Positions 23,101 to 34,229 are shown, numbered from the stretch's first letter. The stretch is DNA of 64,000 bases from Adineta ricciae (GCA_905250025.1 CAJNOJ010000002.1:1054001-1118000), one strand, 5' to 3'. Numbers and translations are program-made. Notes: generated by a model from the sequence alone, not told the origin.

Positions 23101-24711
23101 GCTGTAATGCATGTTTGATGGCTTGTGGTTCAAGAAAGAAGACATTCCGTGTTGATTTCAAAGTTTTCAAACGTGGATCAAGCAATGGCGAAGAAGAATT
23201 CAATGGAATGTAGATCAATGAAGTACTTTTGGCGATCAACACCAGTTCATCTGAGAAGGGTTTCGTTGTAGATGAATTCTCAGATAATGACCGTTCAATT
23301 TGTGCACTTTGCGGAGATAGTGGATTCGTGTCTGACGAGAGGGAATTTCGATCACGGTTTGTGCGCGTTAAACGAGGATCACGAGAAGATTGTACGATTT
23401 GGGGAATATTAAGTGATGTCTCTTCATTATTTGTAGTTACTACAACTGCTGGAGTTGAGTAAACTCGATGATATGGGACCATTAGATGACTAGGATACTT
23501 GGCTGCTGTTACTGTCGACGACGAGTCAGATGTATTGGTAGTCGTTGTGTGCTCCGTTACTGGTGTTTCTGGAACAGGTGTGTTCCACGTACCGGATGTT
23601 GACAGTTTGTCAGGAACGGAGACAGTTGGTTTGGATGTTTTACTTTTGATTGCTACTCGTCTATTGGCAGTTTTCCCATTTCGCTGTTGAGATTCTTGAG
23701 TCAATGTTACTTTTGATAGATGTGTAGATGTTAGTTCTGGCGGAAATTTGTCTTTAAGATCGTACCAGAGAATAGCAATCGGCAAAATTTGAGGTGGATG
23801 AGAAACAGGTTCAAAATTCTCATGTTCATAGCAGAAAATCTAGAGAAAATAAGATCTACATATTAGTTTTCCTCAGGTCGTTAAAATTTACTAAAGAATT
23901 TGCCAAAAGATCATCGATGTGACGTTGCTCTTTGTTTATCGCTTGGATTTTGCAATAATGATGATCATAATTAACTTGTGCAGCCAATTGATTATTAGCT
24001 ATTGAAGGCAGAGTTGGATAACCTTTACCCAGAAGAACCTTAAAGTACACTTTTCAATCGTATGAACGAAGGAAGTGTAGAAAATCAACCTACTTTACAA
24101 ACGAGTAGTCCAAATCGATACAGTCCTTGAGCACCGGATGATGTTAGAACGACATCTGGACGTTTTGATAAATGTATACCGTCTTTCGGATTACCTTTAA
24201 CATACAAGCAGTTCAATTCGATTCGATATTCAATTCAAAAATTCTACCAAGATATTTCTCGATTGGAAACGATAATTGTTCACAATTTAGGCCATCACTG
24301 GCAACGTTCGCTGCAACATCACGGTAATTCACTAGATGGAAAGCTAAACGTTCGATTGGATCTTGTTCCTTCTTCATTTTCAAACGTTTTTCGCTAGAAA
24401 TAAAGAAGCGATTTCGAGTGATCTTCTCAGTTGAGTTCGATTTACTTATATAGTTTTAGCAATTTTTGATTTCGAATTGTATCGCAGGATTTGCAATTCT
24501 TCTGTCGGAAGTCAAAATGAGCTTCCAATGCACAGGATTTGATATCTTCAAACAACTCAGTTACATTTCGACTATCCGGCTTCTCCGAAATGATAACGTC
24601 TACCAGAGGTCAAATCAAATACTTTCAAACGATTGAAAATGTCCAATTACCTTTGTTTGACGTATGAGTCTTAGGTATAATGAAAGGTTTTTTACCATCA
24701 CGATCCTCCAT
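20178..24711 (-). CDS. TASOR/TEX15-like protein (DUF3715 pseudo-PARP domain) with RS-like tail
   Basis: Multi-exon gene starting at ATG 24711. The first ~330 residues match the DUF3715 domain of TASOR (a core HUSH-complex subunit) and TEX15: NVTELFEDIKSCALEAHFDF, LAFHLVNYRDVAANVASDGL, GNPKDGIHLSKRPDVVLTSS, RFGLLVCKVLLGKGYPTLPS, YDHHYCKIQ and PIAILWYDLK occur in the same order. The remaining roughly 900 residues are disordered: Ser/Thr-rich, with a helical LRDKRQRRIQQHLDEKKSRE segment, a polyproline run (PTPPPPPLPPPLALPPLPP) and an Arg/Ser/His-rich C-terminus. The frame stops at 20631, but a donor at 20634 and an in-phase acceptor add a last exon (20178-20319) ending in QMLLQKKTTN. In animals TASOR represses transposons through H3K9me3 and TEX15 acts in piRNA-guided silencing; a nuclear silencing role is inference. 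Confidence 0.65.
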
Positions 24712-25849
24712 GTCTAAAAATGAAAAATAGAACAGTTAGATGCCTTCAATAGCTTTTGAAATTTTATGCAAAAGAAAGCGAAGTTATTCGGAATGTCGAA
24801 GAACAGAACAGAAAAGGTAAGTAATTGCAAGATTGATTTTTTTTTCGGTGAAAATTCTCTTTTCCAAACTTCAATGTGCGTATATAAAAGGCATCAGTCA
24901 AAAAAGACGTCGAAACATGCAACGAGCATATTCACTCATGAGAAAATTTATCTGAAATGAAAACAAACACACTTTAACTGACTTCTATATATCAAATTCT
25001 GTTATCTGATAAATTCTTCGGCAATTTAACAGTGTCTAATGAATACTATCCGTCACCCTGTTCTTCTTTTTCTTCTTTAGACATTAGACAGCTCTTTCAT
25101 GGTCAGATATCAACGACTATCAATTAACATAAGAATTGGAAAAATAACCGAACGAAAGAATTCAAGTTTTCCTCCAAATGAAGACATTCTTCATGAATGG
25201 AAACTATACACATATATTCAGTTACCTTTTCTACTCTGCTCTTATCATCCCGTTCATATTTTCTAATCTAATGGTATCCAGTGTATACTTTGATAGAAAT
25301 CAGCATCTAAAGCGGAGAGTTGTATGTAACGAAGAGACAGGTGTTGAAAAAAAATAAGCACAAAAGTAGAAGTTTACCTTGAATGATAAAAAATTTAAAT
25401 CATTTCGTTGTAAAATACCACTAATCGACTGTGAAGCAACGTCAGAATCGAACACAATTAAAAATAAGGTCAAGCGTTGATCCTTTTGTTTGTCCTTTTC
25501 TTTCCAATTTCTTAACAGATCACCATCGCAACCTGGTTATTTATTTATTTTGCATTTCTGGTTGTGATGTGTCCGAACTAGTCCATTGCAATGTAAAATA
25601 TTTTGGCGATAAGAAAAGTAAACAGATCGTTTTTGCAACGAACAGAACGAAAAAAAAACTTTGTGCAAAGGTTCTTTTTTTATCAGTGACAACTATCGAC
25701 AGAATGGTTTGGATTGGTTATCGATTTGCAGTAGAATGAATCATTCACCGGCTTTTCGTTAGGTATTGCACAATTGAGTATCAAATTGCCATGTTGACCT
25801 GTTTGCTCATTTAATATACGTTTCAAAATTGAGGTTTTTAGACTTATTC
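24712..25849. other. Divergent intergenic region (bidirectional promoter candidate)
   Basis: 1.1 kb between the TASOR-like gene (leftwards) and the BTB gene (rightwards). Open frames at 24766-24960 and 25431-25739 have no recognisable protein features or exon partners and look spurious. A T-rich tract ending in TTTTTAG precedes the BTB start by about 8 nt. Confidence 0.45.
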
Positions 25850-27262
25850 ATGTCATCATCATCGTCAACCGATATTTTAGACATAGATACATCTTCACAA
25901 TCTGAAGATTCAGATGCCTGGGTGGATGAAGAAGAAGTATTTGATATAGATGAGCTCGATTATAATTAAATATGATATATTTAGACCACTGACAACACCG
26001 TTGGTAATGAGCAGTGGGTGAATTTAATCGAGTTTTGCTCAGTCAATTCGAAATCTGATCAGGCAGTGACGAAAGATACCGGTGTAAAAAAACTATGTCA
26101 TGCAACTAATACTGCTGTTGAAGATCCAGACACAGATAATCATGGATGGATAGTAACAAATAATAATCGACAAGAGTCGTTAGTCGTTTCGTTTGAAAGA
26201 TCAATATTTATCAATGAAATTATTGTTTATGAAACTCTCAATCCAGGCGGTATTGTCAAACTAGAAATGCTTGATTCTGCAAGAGGTAAACAGCGCGTTG
26301 TGAACCATCCGAATAGAGTGCCTGTATGAATATACATTTTCTTTCCTCTTCAGATATTTGGCTAATCATGTGGCAGCGGCGAATACCTTCAACGAAACAT
26401 TCGGCATCGCATCATACCTTCAAACCAATCTTAAGACGATATCGCATTCAATCGAACACGATTCGTCTCACGATCGATCCCACACATTCTAACCAAATAG
26501 GCATTCAGGCTATCAGTAAGCACGAAGCGTTCTATTTATCAGTAATCCTAAGATATGACTATTCATAGAATTACTCGGTTCAAATACGTTCGATGCGAAA
26601 TTCCATCAGAAATCATTGCCTTCAGCAATGTCAGACTTATACGAGCAAGCTCAGAAGAAACTGCACACTGATGTTCAATTTCTCGTTGATAATGAAATCA
26701 TTCATGCTCATCGTAATGTTCTCTGTTTTCGTAGTCAGTACTTTCGTTCATTATTATTAAACGATTTCGTCGAAAAGTCACAAAGGAAACCGATTGCGTT
26801 AACCGATATTACTAAGAGCGTATTTCATATAGTCTTACAGTTTATCTATACTGGTACGTATCCAGCTGATATCTCTTATGATACTGCAATGGAACTATTG
26901 ATATATACGAATAAGATCACTCTCGTGTCGGCGAAGAACGCAGCAATGGAACAACTCGGTCATCATTTATGTGTGAATCATGACTTGATCATAACAACGT
27001 ACGACTTTGTGAAGAAAACATCGCCGGCATTTGATTCATTATTGAATTTCATTTATAATCTGTGTGCCGATAATCTCAATGAAATTTGTCGAAAAGAAGA
27101 CTTTACTAAACTGGATAAAGATTCTATGATTGATATTATATGCCACTCCACTGAACTACGTGACGCCAAAGCAGCAGAACAAGCTGCAGTAACCAATGCA
27201 GAAAATACAAATGCTGCTGAAACCGACGACGATGAAGAAGAAGAAGAAGAAGAAGAAGAATG
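25850..27262 (+). CDS. FBXL4-N-terminal-like domain fused to BTB/POZ domain
   Basis: Reads through exons 25850-25936, 25985-26286, 26354 to about 26515, and about 26570-27262. After an acidic Ser-rich start (SSQSEDSDAWVDEE), the region QWVNLIEFCSVNS, SLVVSFERSIFINEIIVYET, LNPGGIVKLEML and IQSNTIRLTIDP follows the jelly-roll-like N-terminal domain of FBXL4 (surface LETYNPG and NIIRLEF equivalents). Then comes a BTB domain (LHTDVQFLVDNEIIHAHRNV, CFRSQYFRSLL, VLQFIYTGTYP) with a short helical BACK-like continuation, ending in a poly-Glu tract encoded by a GAA repeat. BTB proteins usually bind Cullin-3 as substrate adaptors; a ubiquitin-ligase adaptor role is inferred. The combination is not one I know from vertebrates. 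Confidence 0.7.
27231..27262 (+). repeat. GAA trinucleotide run inside the BTB gene
   Basis: Uninterrupted GAA/GAC codons encode the terminal acidic tract just before the TGA. A length-variable microsatellite in a coding position. Confidence 0.8.
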
Positions 27263-27448
27263 ATGTTTCGTATATAAATTTAGTATCTTATTATATTTTC
27301 GATACGTTCTTTTGGAGACAAACGATCAATCTTTTTTTTTTACTTTTTTTTAACACTGAAGTATCAACTAATCAATTCGCTGTGATCTATATTTTCATTA
27401 CATGATAAACATATCATTCAAAAATTCTAAATTGAACTGTTCTTTTCA

Positions 27449-29053
27449 TTAGTTAGTTGACTTGGGTACAGGAGGAAAACGTGCCATAGCTTCAATATCG
27501 TCCAGTGCCATATGGCTACGAATGTACATGTTACGTGCATCTCGTACTGGTTGCCAATCCCATGCGTTATGAGTACCTATTGCAAGAGCTTTGGCCACAA
27601 ATCTTCGTCGGCGTTGACTGGCAAGAACTTGTTCATGTAACAGTTGTAAATCACCCCAATGATGATAGATTTCTGAACGAAAGTCAGATACAAGATCATT
27701 TTGTTCATCAGCAATATTGTGCGTTTCATTGGGATCATTTTCAAGGTCAAATAATTGATCAGCATCAACGGGTGAATGAATAAATTTGAAACGATTACGA
27801 CGAAGCATAACGATTGGTGCGATAGCACCTTCAGCTAAGTATTCGCATTTTACTGCTGTTTCATTATTTGAATCATCATTTGTTCCCGACAGATGAGATA
27901 ATAAACTATGACCATCAATTGGTGTAATATACTCCGTTGTTTGTTGTCCATTGCCAGCTAGTTCTACCAAGGTAGGAAGAACATCTGCTAATGACACGGG
28001 TTGTTGCACACGGCGAGGACGAAAATATTGAGGACAATGGACGATCATCGGTATACGCGAAGCTCCCTAAAATAAACAGAGAATGTCATCAGAAGACACA
28101 ATAGAAAGATTATTTCGTTTTTATACTTCAAAAAAGTTCATCTTATACCATAATCCATGTTCACCAAGCATCTCACCGTGGTCTGAAAGAAGTATAATAA
28201 TAGTATTATCAGCTAATTTCGTATCGTTTAACGTTTGTTGCAGTGCACCAAGTTGATCATCAATATAGGATACTGCGCCATAATACGCTCGTCGAGCTGC
28301 GTGTATTTGCGCCGTGGTTACTGGTTGCATATTCATTCCTATAACATGTCGTATACGTTGAGAATGTGCATCCAGTGCAGGTTGAGATACTTGTGGCATA
28401 TCAATTTCATCGTCTGTATAACGATTCCAGTAGGGTTCGTGAATGGTGAATGGATCATGTGGATGCGTAAATGAAACAACCAAACAGAAAGGTCGCGTCT
28501 GATGTTTTTGTAAACGTGCCAGATCGAATAGACGCTGTCGAGCAGCTGCAGCCACTTCTTCATCGAAATCGAGTTGATTTGTTCGTGCACACGGACCTGC
28601 TTGTGAGACACTATCCATATTATGATACCATTCTGGTCGATGATCAAAGCGTGTCCAATCCGGTGTCCAACCATAATCAGCCGGATATATATCAGTTGTT
28701 AGGCGTTCTTCGAAACCGTGTAATTGATCAGGACCACAAAAATGCATTTTACCAGCAAGGATTGTTCGATAGCCAGTATGCCTCAAATAGTGTGCGAAGG
28801 TTGGCGATTGACTAGCAAATTCCGCCGCATTATCATACACGCCTGTAGTGGATGGCAGTCGACCAGTCATAAAAACAGCACGTGATGGAGCACATAATGG
28901 ACTGTTACAATATGCTGAATTGAAGACTACGCCATTACTTGCTAAAGCATCAATGTGAGGCGTTTTCGATACGCGATTTCCATAAGTACGAAGTATTCCA
29001 GCCGTTAATTGATCGGCCATAAGTATAAGAATATTAGGTGAACGAAATCTCAT
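27449..29053 (-). CDS. betC: Choline-sulfatase, bacterial type (probable horizontal transfer)
   Basis: Hydrolyses choline-O-sulfate to choline and sulfate. Two exons (28127-29053 and 27449-28066) give 514 residues, close to the length of rhizobial BetC. Catalytic Cys54 lies in the sulfatase motif CAPSR and is preceded by PNILILMADQ with metal-binding Asp14; KMHFCGPDQLHGFEERLTTD, the DHGEMLGEHGLWYKM motif and the C-terminal QRRRRFVAKAL and AWDWQP regions are those of choline-sulfatases rather than animal lysosomal sulfatases. A 60-nt GT-AG intron at 28067-28126 interrupts the gene after NFFE. There is no signal peptide, which is odd: animal formylglycine-generating enzyme works in the ER. Flanking genes are metazoan, so bacterial contamination is unlikely. 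Confidence 0.9.
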
Positions 29054-29390
29054 GATATAACTATTCGAATATCAAGTACGCTATGCCAACTACTTCTCAG
29101 TCTACTGTATAAATAGCACAGATCCGATACAGATAAACATTTGCGTATTCCTTCATAGTCCATGTTATATTCCGATATATGTATCCATAGATAGTTCTAC
29201 TTCCAGGAAGTATCAATGTAATCCGTATGATTTATTGGAAAGTCGAGAAAGTACTACATGATCGTCGCATAGTATCAATGACAAAACAAATGTGTTCGTT
29301 TCTGTTTTTATTCGATACATTTCTGTGTAGATAACATCAAACAGCGGGGGGAAAAGTGATCGTTACTCTCCTATCATTAGTTAAAATGAA
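29054..29390. other. Intergenic
   Basis: About 340 nt between two minus-strand genes: the choline-sulfatase upstream region and the GPCR 3' end. Nothing recognised; one G-run at 29345-29351. Confidence 0.4.
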
Positions 29391-30394
29391 TCAAAATATA
29401 TCTATGACATGCACTCGCCGTTTTTGCCACCGATTTCGAAAATAACCAGTAAATACATGATGTAACTGCCGACGAAATCGTTCCGATGCACAAACATAGA
29501 TGTAGAATGGACTCTAAATACATCCGACTTTGTATTACATCTAATTCAAGAAAAATAGGCTACACTCACTGCTGAACACGTGTAATACAACAAAATTACA
29601 CTATTTTGAACCAATAGTAATCGATCCATTGTGAATTGATCGGCAGAAAACGAAACATGAGACAAGACTGTCAAGTATATCATGTAAGGAATAGTGATCA
29701 TAACACTAAAAGTTGCTTGAATGTATATCATCATGGTTAATTGTTCATCAATTCGACGGCGAAGAAGTGGTACAGTTCGATAAGAAATATTCCTTATATT
29801 ACGATATGTCAGAAGACCGAATAAAATAATGATCGAATAAGGCAAAATAAACCATATTACCGGTATAAAAATATCATTGTAATATTTTGCATAGACACTG
29901 TTGGTAATAGCGCAACTTGGACGATCATCCACGACTATATCGAAATTAACCAAATGCGGACATAAGTATGCTAACCAGAAAATCAGTGTTAGAATCGATA
30001 AATATCTCGCATTTTTACTATTACTACATTGTCGCCATTGAGGTCGAGTTGACGTCGCTAGAAATTGATCAATAATGGCCAAAGATATACCCGCTAACGC
30101 ACACAATCCACAAAAATGAAAGAAATATATTCGAAATTTACAGTAAACTACTGATAATGTTGTCCAATCAACGGCGAATATATTATATGCAATACGTGTT
30201 ATCAGTCCTGCTAATAGCAGGCCGATATGAGCAAACGATGTTAGAAGCAAATACATAACAGCTGAAGTTTCTCGAAATGTTTTTAAACTGAGAAATAGGA
30301 TAATGTTCAAAACGTTGCCGACAACGCCAAGAACAAAAACGAACGATCCTCCATATACTAGTAGATTACGTGCAACTAACGTTAATGTGGACAT
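29391..30394 (-). CDS. Rhodopsin-type G protein-coupled receptor
   Basis: Two exons: 29570-30394 and 29391-29513. The second exon is not obvious, but the donor at 29569 and acceptor give an in-phase continuation CSA-SPFYIYVCASERFRRQL, completing helix 7 and the cytosolic tail. Seven hydrophobic segments are visible, starting with FVLGVVGNVLNIILFL (TM1, conserved Asn). The E/DRY motif after TM3 reads IDQF, and the NPxxY motif of TM7 is replaced by SPFYIY. Short loops and the paired Cys (YCKFR in the first extracellular loop; RPSCAI in the second) fit the peptide-receptor-like class A group that is expanded in bdelloids. Ligand unknown. If translated from the first exon alone, the receptor would end inside helix 7. 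Confidence 0.8.
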
Positions 30395-30879
30395 CGTTTA
30401 ATTTTGCCTTAGCAAAAGTCGTTGCTATTACAAACTTATATATATGCTCATGAGTTCTATTGGCTTCATTTCTTTTCAACTACATTTGGTAACCGTGATG
30501 GTTTCTCTGTTTCGACATACTGCGTGCGCATGATACTTCGATCATTATCGATGACACATACTGTCTACCTTTCAAAGTTGACCTGAACAAACTTCGAAGA
30601 TCTATTAGCATTGTTAGTGAATTGAATATAATGACCTTGTACTTTATACTGAAAATAATGGATGCTAACGAGTTCGAGCTTGACTTTAACATTCAAAAGG
30701 TGAAGATGCTTCGATATCTTTTTTTCTGATTGTATGATTTTTTTATTCCATCATTTCGCACCAAAACAGTAATCATAAACGACAGGTAACAAAGCGAAAA
30801 AGAAAACACAAATGATTCGAAAACGTTTGTGTCGATGGAGTTTGTTTTATTTTTCTTCTATTTTGTTCATTGGTGGTAT
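30395..30879. other. Intergenic
   Basis: 485 nt between the GPCR start and the RPS29 stop. A TATATATA-type stretch at about 30440 could serve the GPCR. The minus-strand frame at 30480-30692 has no supporting features. Confidence 0.4.
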
Positions 30880-31114
30880 TTAATCGAGTTTCTTGAAGCC
30901 GATATCACTTGAATATTCGCGGAAGCATTGACGACAGATCATCAAACCATACTACAACAAAGAAACACAATTGTCGATCAATGAACTTCACATTGGAACT
31001 TAGTCAATGAATTACCTTGCGAATGATACCATGGCCGTTGGAGCATACACGGCATTTACGACTGCCGGGGCCGTATTTATGCGGATGCGATCGAAAGATT
31101 GATGAGTGACCCAT
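30880..31114 (-). CDS. RPS29: 40S ribosomal protein S29 (uS14)
   Basis: Small-subunit ribosomal protein, 56 residues, exactly the usual eukaryotic length, in two exons (31016-31114 and 30880-30951) separated by a 64-nt intron in phase 0. The zinc ribbon is complete: CRVC in exon 1 and CRQC in exon 2. The protein begins [20 protein letters not shown] and ends in DIGFKKLD, as in animals. A short gene missed by length-based ORF calling. A polypyrimidine-AG site lies about 50 nt upstream of the ATG in the transcript direction, consistent with a leader intron or trans-splicing. Confidence 0.95.
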
Positions 31115-31476
31115 AGTTTGTTGGTAGTGATGATAAAACTAATCAAAGAGTCGAGATGGATCTGAAAAAACGAATAGAATAAATAGATTTCGACAGAAGT
31201 CCAACAGAAAAAAAAACTAATGCAATGGATTGTTATTATTATTTTTGTTTGCTGTTTCAGTCGTCCATATTATTCTACGACAAATCACCTCCTGCGTAAA
31301 TAACATACAAAAATCTAACAAGAGATGTCGCGTGGGGTCGAACATTTCATTGGTTGAGGTTTCCATAATGAAGCAAAAAACAAGAGAAAGACAAGGAAGG
31401 TTTAGTTTGAGCAAGAATAGTCACGGAAATATCGTTCTTGCGTTTTCGACAATAATTAATTGAATATTCGATAAGA
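31115..31476. promoter_or_regulatory. Divergent RPS29/SNRPB promoter region
   Basis: 362 nt between two head-to-head housekeeping genes for translation and splicing. It must contain both promoters. No TATA box is obvious. The open frames here are shadows. Confidence 0.5.
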
Positions 31477-32320
31477 ATGGTAAGGCGAATTTATTCGGTA
31501 AACTGCGATACTAAATTATCTCTTTTTGTCTTACAGCCAACACAAGGCAAAAGCAGCAAAATGCTGCAACATATTAACTACCGTATGTAATTACTGATTT
31601 AAATATACGAATATGAGAAAATAATGTGTGTTTTTTTCTCGTCTATAGGTATGCGATGTACCTTGCAAGATGGTCGTCAACTTGTCGGAACATTCAAAGC
31701 ATTCGATAAACATATGAATCTAATTCTAGCTGATTGTGAAGAATTTCGTAAAGTACGAAGTAAAACTGATAAAAGTGAGCGTGAAGAACAGCGACCATTG
31801 GGTTTAATATTACTACGTGGTGAACATCTCGTTTCGATGACAGTGGAAGGACCACCACCAAAAGAGGTTAGTCATTTGACTACACATTCTTACGAAATCG
31901 TACGATTAACGGCGACTGTTTCTTTTTAACTATTTCTAGGAAGTTGGTATTGCTCGAGTACCGACGAGTGCAGCCGCCGCACAAGGTGCTGGTCGTGCAG
32001 CAGGACGTGGTAAGCTATTTGAGTTTTCTATCGATGATATCTATACTCAAGCTTAATTTTGTTTATAGGTATTGTACCTCCAGTACCCGGTGCACCTGGT
32101 TTTGCTCCTCCTGGTTTTGCTGCTCCTGGCCTTCAAGGACCAGTACGCGGTGTTGGCGCACCCAGTTTCAGTCAAATGGCACCGCCAGGCCGTGGTATGC
32201 CAGTAGGAATGAGAATGCCTCCTATGCCACCTACAATGGGAACACGTATGCCATACCATAAATCATTTCAATGACATATTGTTTGACGTTTTCGTATTTT
32301 TAGGACCACCGGGAATGTAA
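31477..32320 (+). CDS. SNRPB: Small nuclear ribonucleoprotein SmB/B'
   Basis: Core Sm-ring protein of spliceosomal snRNPs. Exons: 31477-31479 (the ATG alone), 31537-31582, 31649-31866, 31940-32009, 32069-32245 and 32304-32320. The residues [19 protein letters not shown] match the human start, followed by Sm1 ([19 protein letters not shown]), Sm2 ([18 protein letters not shown]), then GIARVP, GRAAGRG and a Pro/Gly/Met-rich tail ending PPGM. If the last intron is retained, the frame stops at 32274 with a different tail; the spliced version matches the PPGM repeats of the family. The start codon is separated from the rest of the coding sequence by an intron, an unusual but internally consistent structure. 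Confidence 0.92.
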
Positions 32321-32458
32321 TCGCTGTTGGACTCTATATGTGTTCTTTTATTATACATTCTGTTGTTGCTTTTTCATTCGTTCATTTGTTATGTTCTCTC
32401 ATCATCCATTTGTAAACAGAGTATAAAAACAAACAAGATCAAGAAAAACACAGGATTT

Positions 32459-33869
32459 TTACATTTCGTTATGTTTTAAAACTTTTTGTTGTCGATGATC
32501 ACCATAATCTGATCGAACATCGATATGATCAACAATAACAATCTTCTTCTCATCTTCTTCTCGATCATCTCGTTTACGCTTAATGGTACTTTGTGTCGAA
32601 TATCGATTCACATCGTATAGGAATTTTCCATAGGTTGTTTCATCATCCTTCAACAAGCTTCGTCGAATTCGTTTAACCATGTGTGAACGTTCATTTGGAT
32701 AAAGTCCATAGGCATCATTATACCACTGAACTGTTTCACGTACCACTTGTTTCAATGGCGTTGGTTTCCAGTTGTATTGAGCAGATGATGCCTTTGAAAT
32801 ATTTAATCCACCACGTGTTACACTTGGAAAGAAATCTGCGTCAGTGTTTGGATTATATCTAATCGGCATACGCAGATCAGTCAAGTTGAGTTCGCCAATG
32901 ATTACAGATAATAAATCATGAATGGAAACGATTTCTGTGCAGGCAATGTTAAGTATTTGATTGAAAAATATTGTTGATGAATCGAGAAATGTTTTTGAGA
33001 GAATGTAAGCAATGTATCGCGCAATATCGTTGACATAGATATATGATGAGCGAAGATGTGTAGAAATTTCCAATGGTTTTTGAATTGATGAATAGAACTG
33101 TATCCACATTTGATAGAACCACCATCGATCGGTTGAATCACGTGGACCTAAGACATCCGGAAGGCGGAGAATGACGTACGACCAGTTGTTTGCTTTTGTT
33201 TTCGATTGCCATTCAATTAAATGTTCTTCTACTCTGAATACATCAAAATACTTCTTTGGCAATTCGGAAAGAGATGTGTTTTACTTTAATTTTTTATGAC
33301 CATAGGAATCTTTTCTCCGTAAACTTTCATATTCATCAGAATCCGTCGGTCGAATACTATCGGTTTCACTGGAGAGCTCATTCGAAGTTGGCAAACAAAC
33401 CTACAACACACTCACATATCATTGTGTTACATCTAAACAATGCATACTTCATAGACTGAATCTGTACTGATGTAAATATAAAGTCGAAACCGATCTTCAA
33501 GAACTTTCAAAGCATCTTTGACAACACCGCTATCATATGCACTGAAATCAATCACAGCATCGAATTGTTCGTCACCAATAGTATTGCGAAGTTTTTCAAC
33601 TGCATCCGATGATTTTCTAATACAAAACAAACGCATTTCAATCAACTCAATGATCGTACCGAACCATTGAATTCGATCACGAACCTGTCTACATTGATCG
33701 TCTTTACGAATGGCCGAATCCGAATATTTGAATCATAATCTTTCCAATTACCTCGATTAACAACTGTTATGTCAAATGCATGTAATGCTAACAGTTCGAC
33801 AACTGTTTCCCCGCCGATGAATCCGTTACCACCAAATACTAAAACTTTTGTTTTGGAGCTCTCGGCCAT
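32459..33869 (-). CDS. NAD-dependent epimerase/dehydratase (extended SDR)
   Basis: Rossmann-fold nucleotide-sugar epimerase-like enzyme. The ATG at 33869 precedes KVLVFGGNGFIGGETVVELL with the extended-SDR GxxGxxG motif; an upstream ATG at 33908 would add a hydrophobic stretch and is less likely. Exons continue with FDAVIDFSAY, LYIYISTDSVYE, then the catalytic SYGHKKLK (YxxxK), NWSYVILRLPDVLGPRD and YIYVNDIARYIAYIL. The 51-nt intron between KLK and VEEHL conserves frame. The C-terminus extends about 80 residues beyond the usual domain end with a basic tract (IKRKRDDREEDEKK) resembling a nuclear-localisation signal. Substrate unknown. The domain resembles a bacterial/plant group of epimerases, so transfer is possible but not shown. 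Confidence 0.8.
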
Positions 33870-34229
33870 CGTTAAAATCAAGCCGAAGTGCAATACGATT
33901 CCAAACACATTCTATTTCGAATAAAAAGAACAAAAACGAAATAATCATTCAAATAATACAACAACGCGCCAGATCCATGCAATCACGTTTTCTTCTCTCA
34001 TTCTCAAACTAAATACCCTGAAAAGATCTGTCTTTGCCATTGAAGATTTCTAAATGAAAGACAAACAATTACAACAATCCAGACGATTGTCTATCATTTC
34101 TTGCAAAAGAATGTTGTGTGAGTTTATTCATTTATATAAAAAGCAAGTGGTTCTATAACAAAGAAGAAGAAAAGAGAAAAAAGGTTGTCGATTGTTTCAA
34201 TTTGATCAAAGGAATGTCGAAAATGAAGT
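33870..34229. other. Intergenic
   Basis: 360 nt between the epimerase start and the SPTLC1 stop. No gene seen; A/T-rich 3' UTR of SPTLC1 with an AAGAAGAAGAAAAGAGAAAA purine tract near 34163. Confidence 0.4.

Noticed and set aside
25431..25739. 102-codon plus-strand ORF
   Set aside because: No features, no family and Lys/Phe-rich composition typical of AT-rich chance frames.
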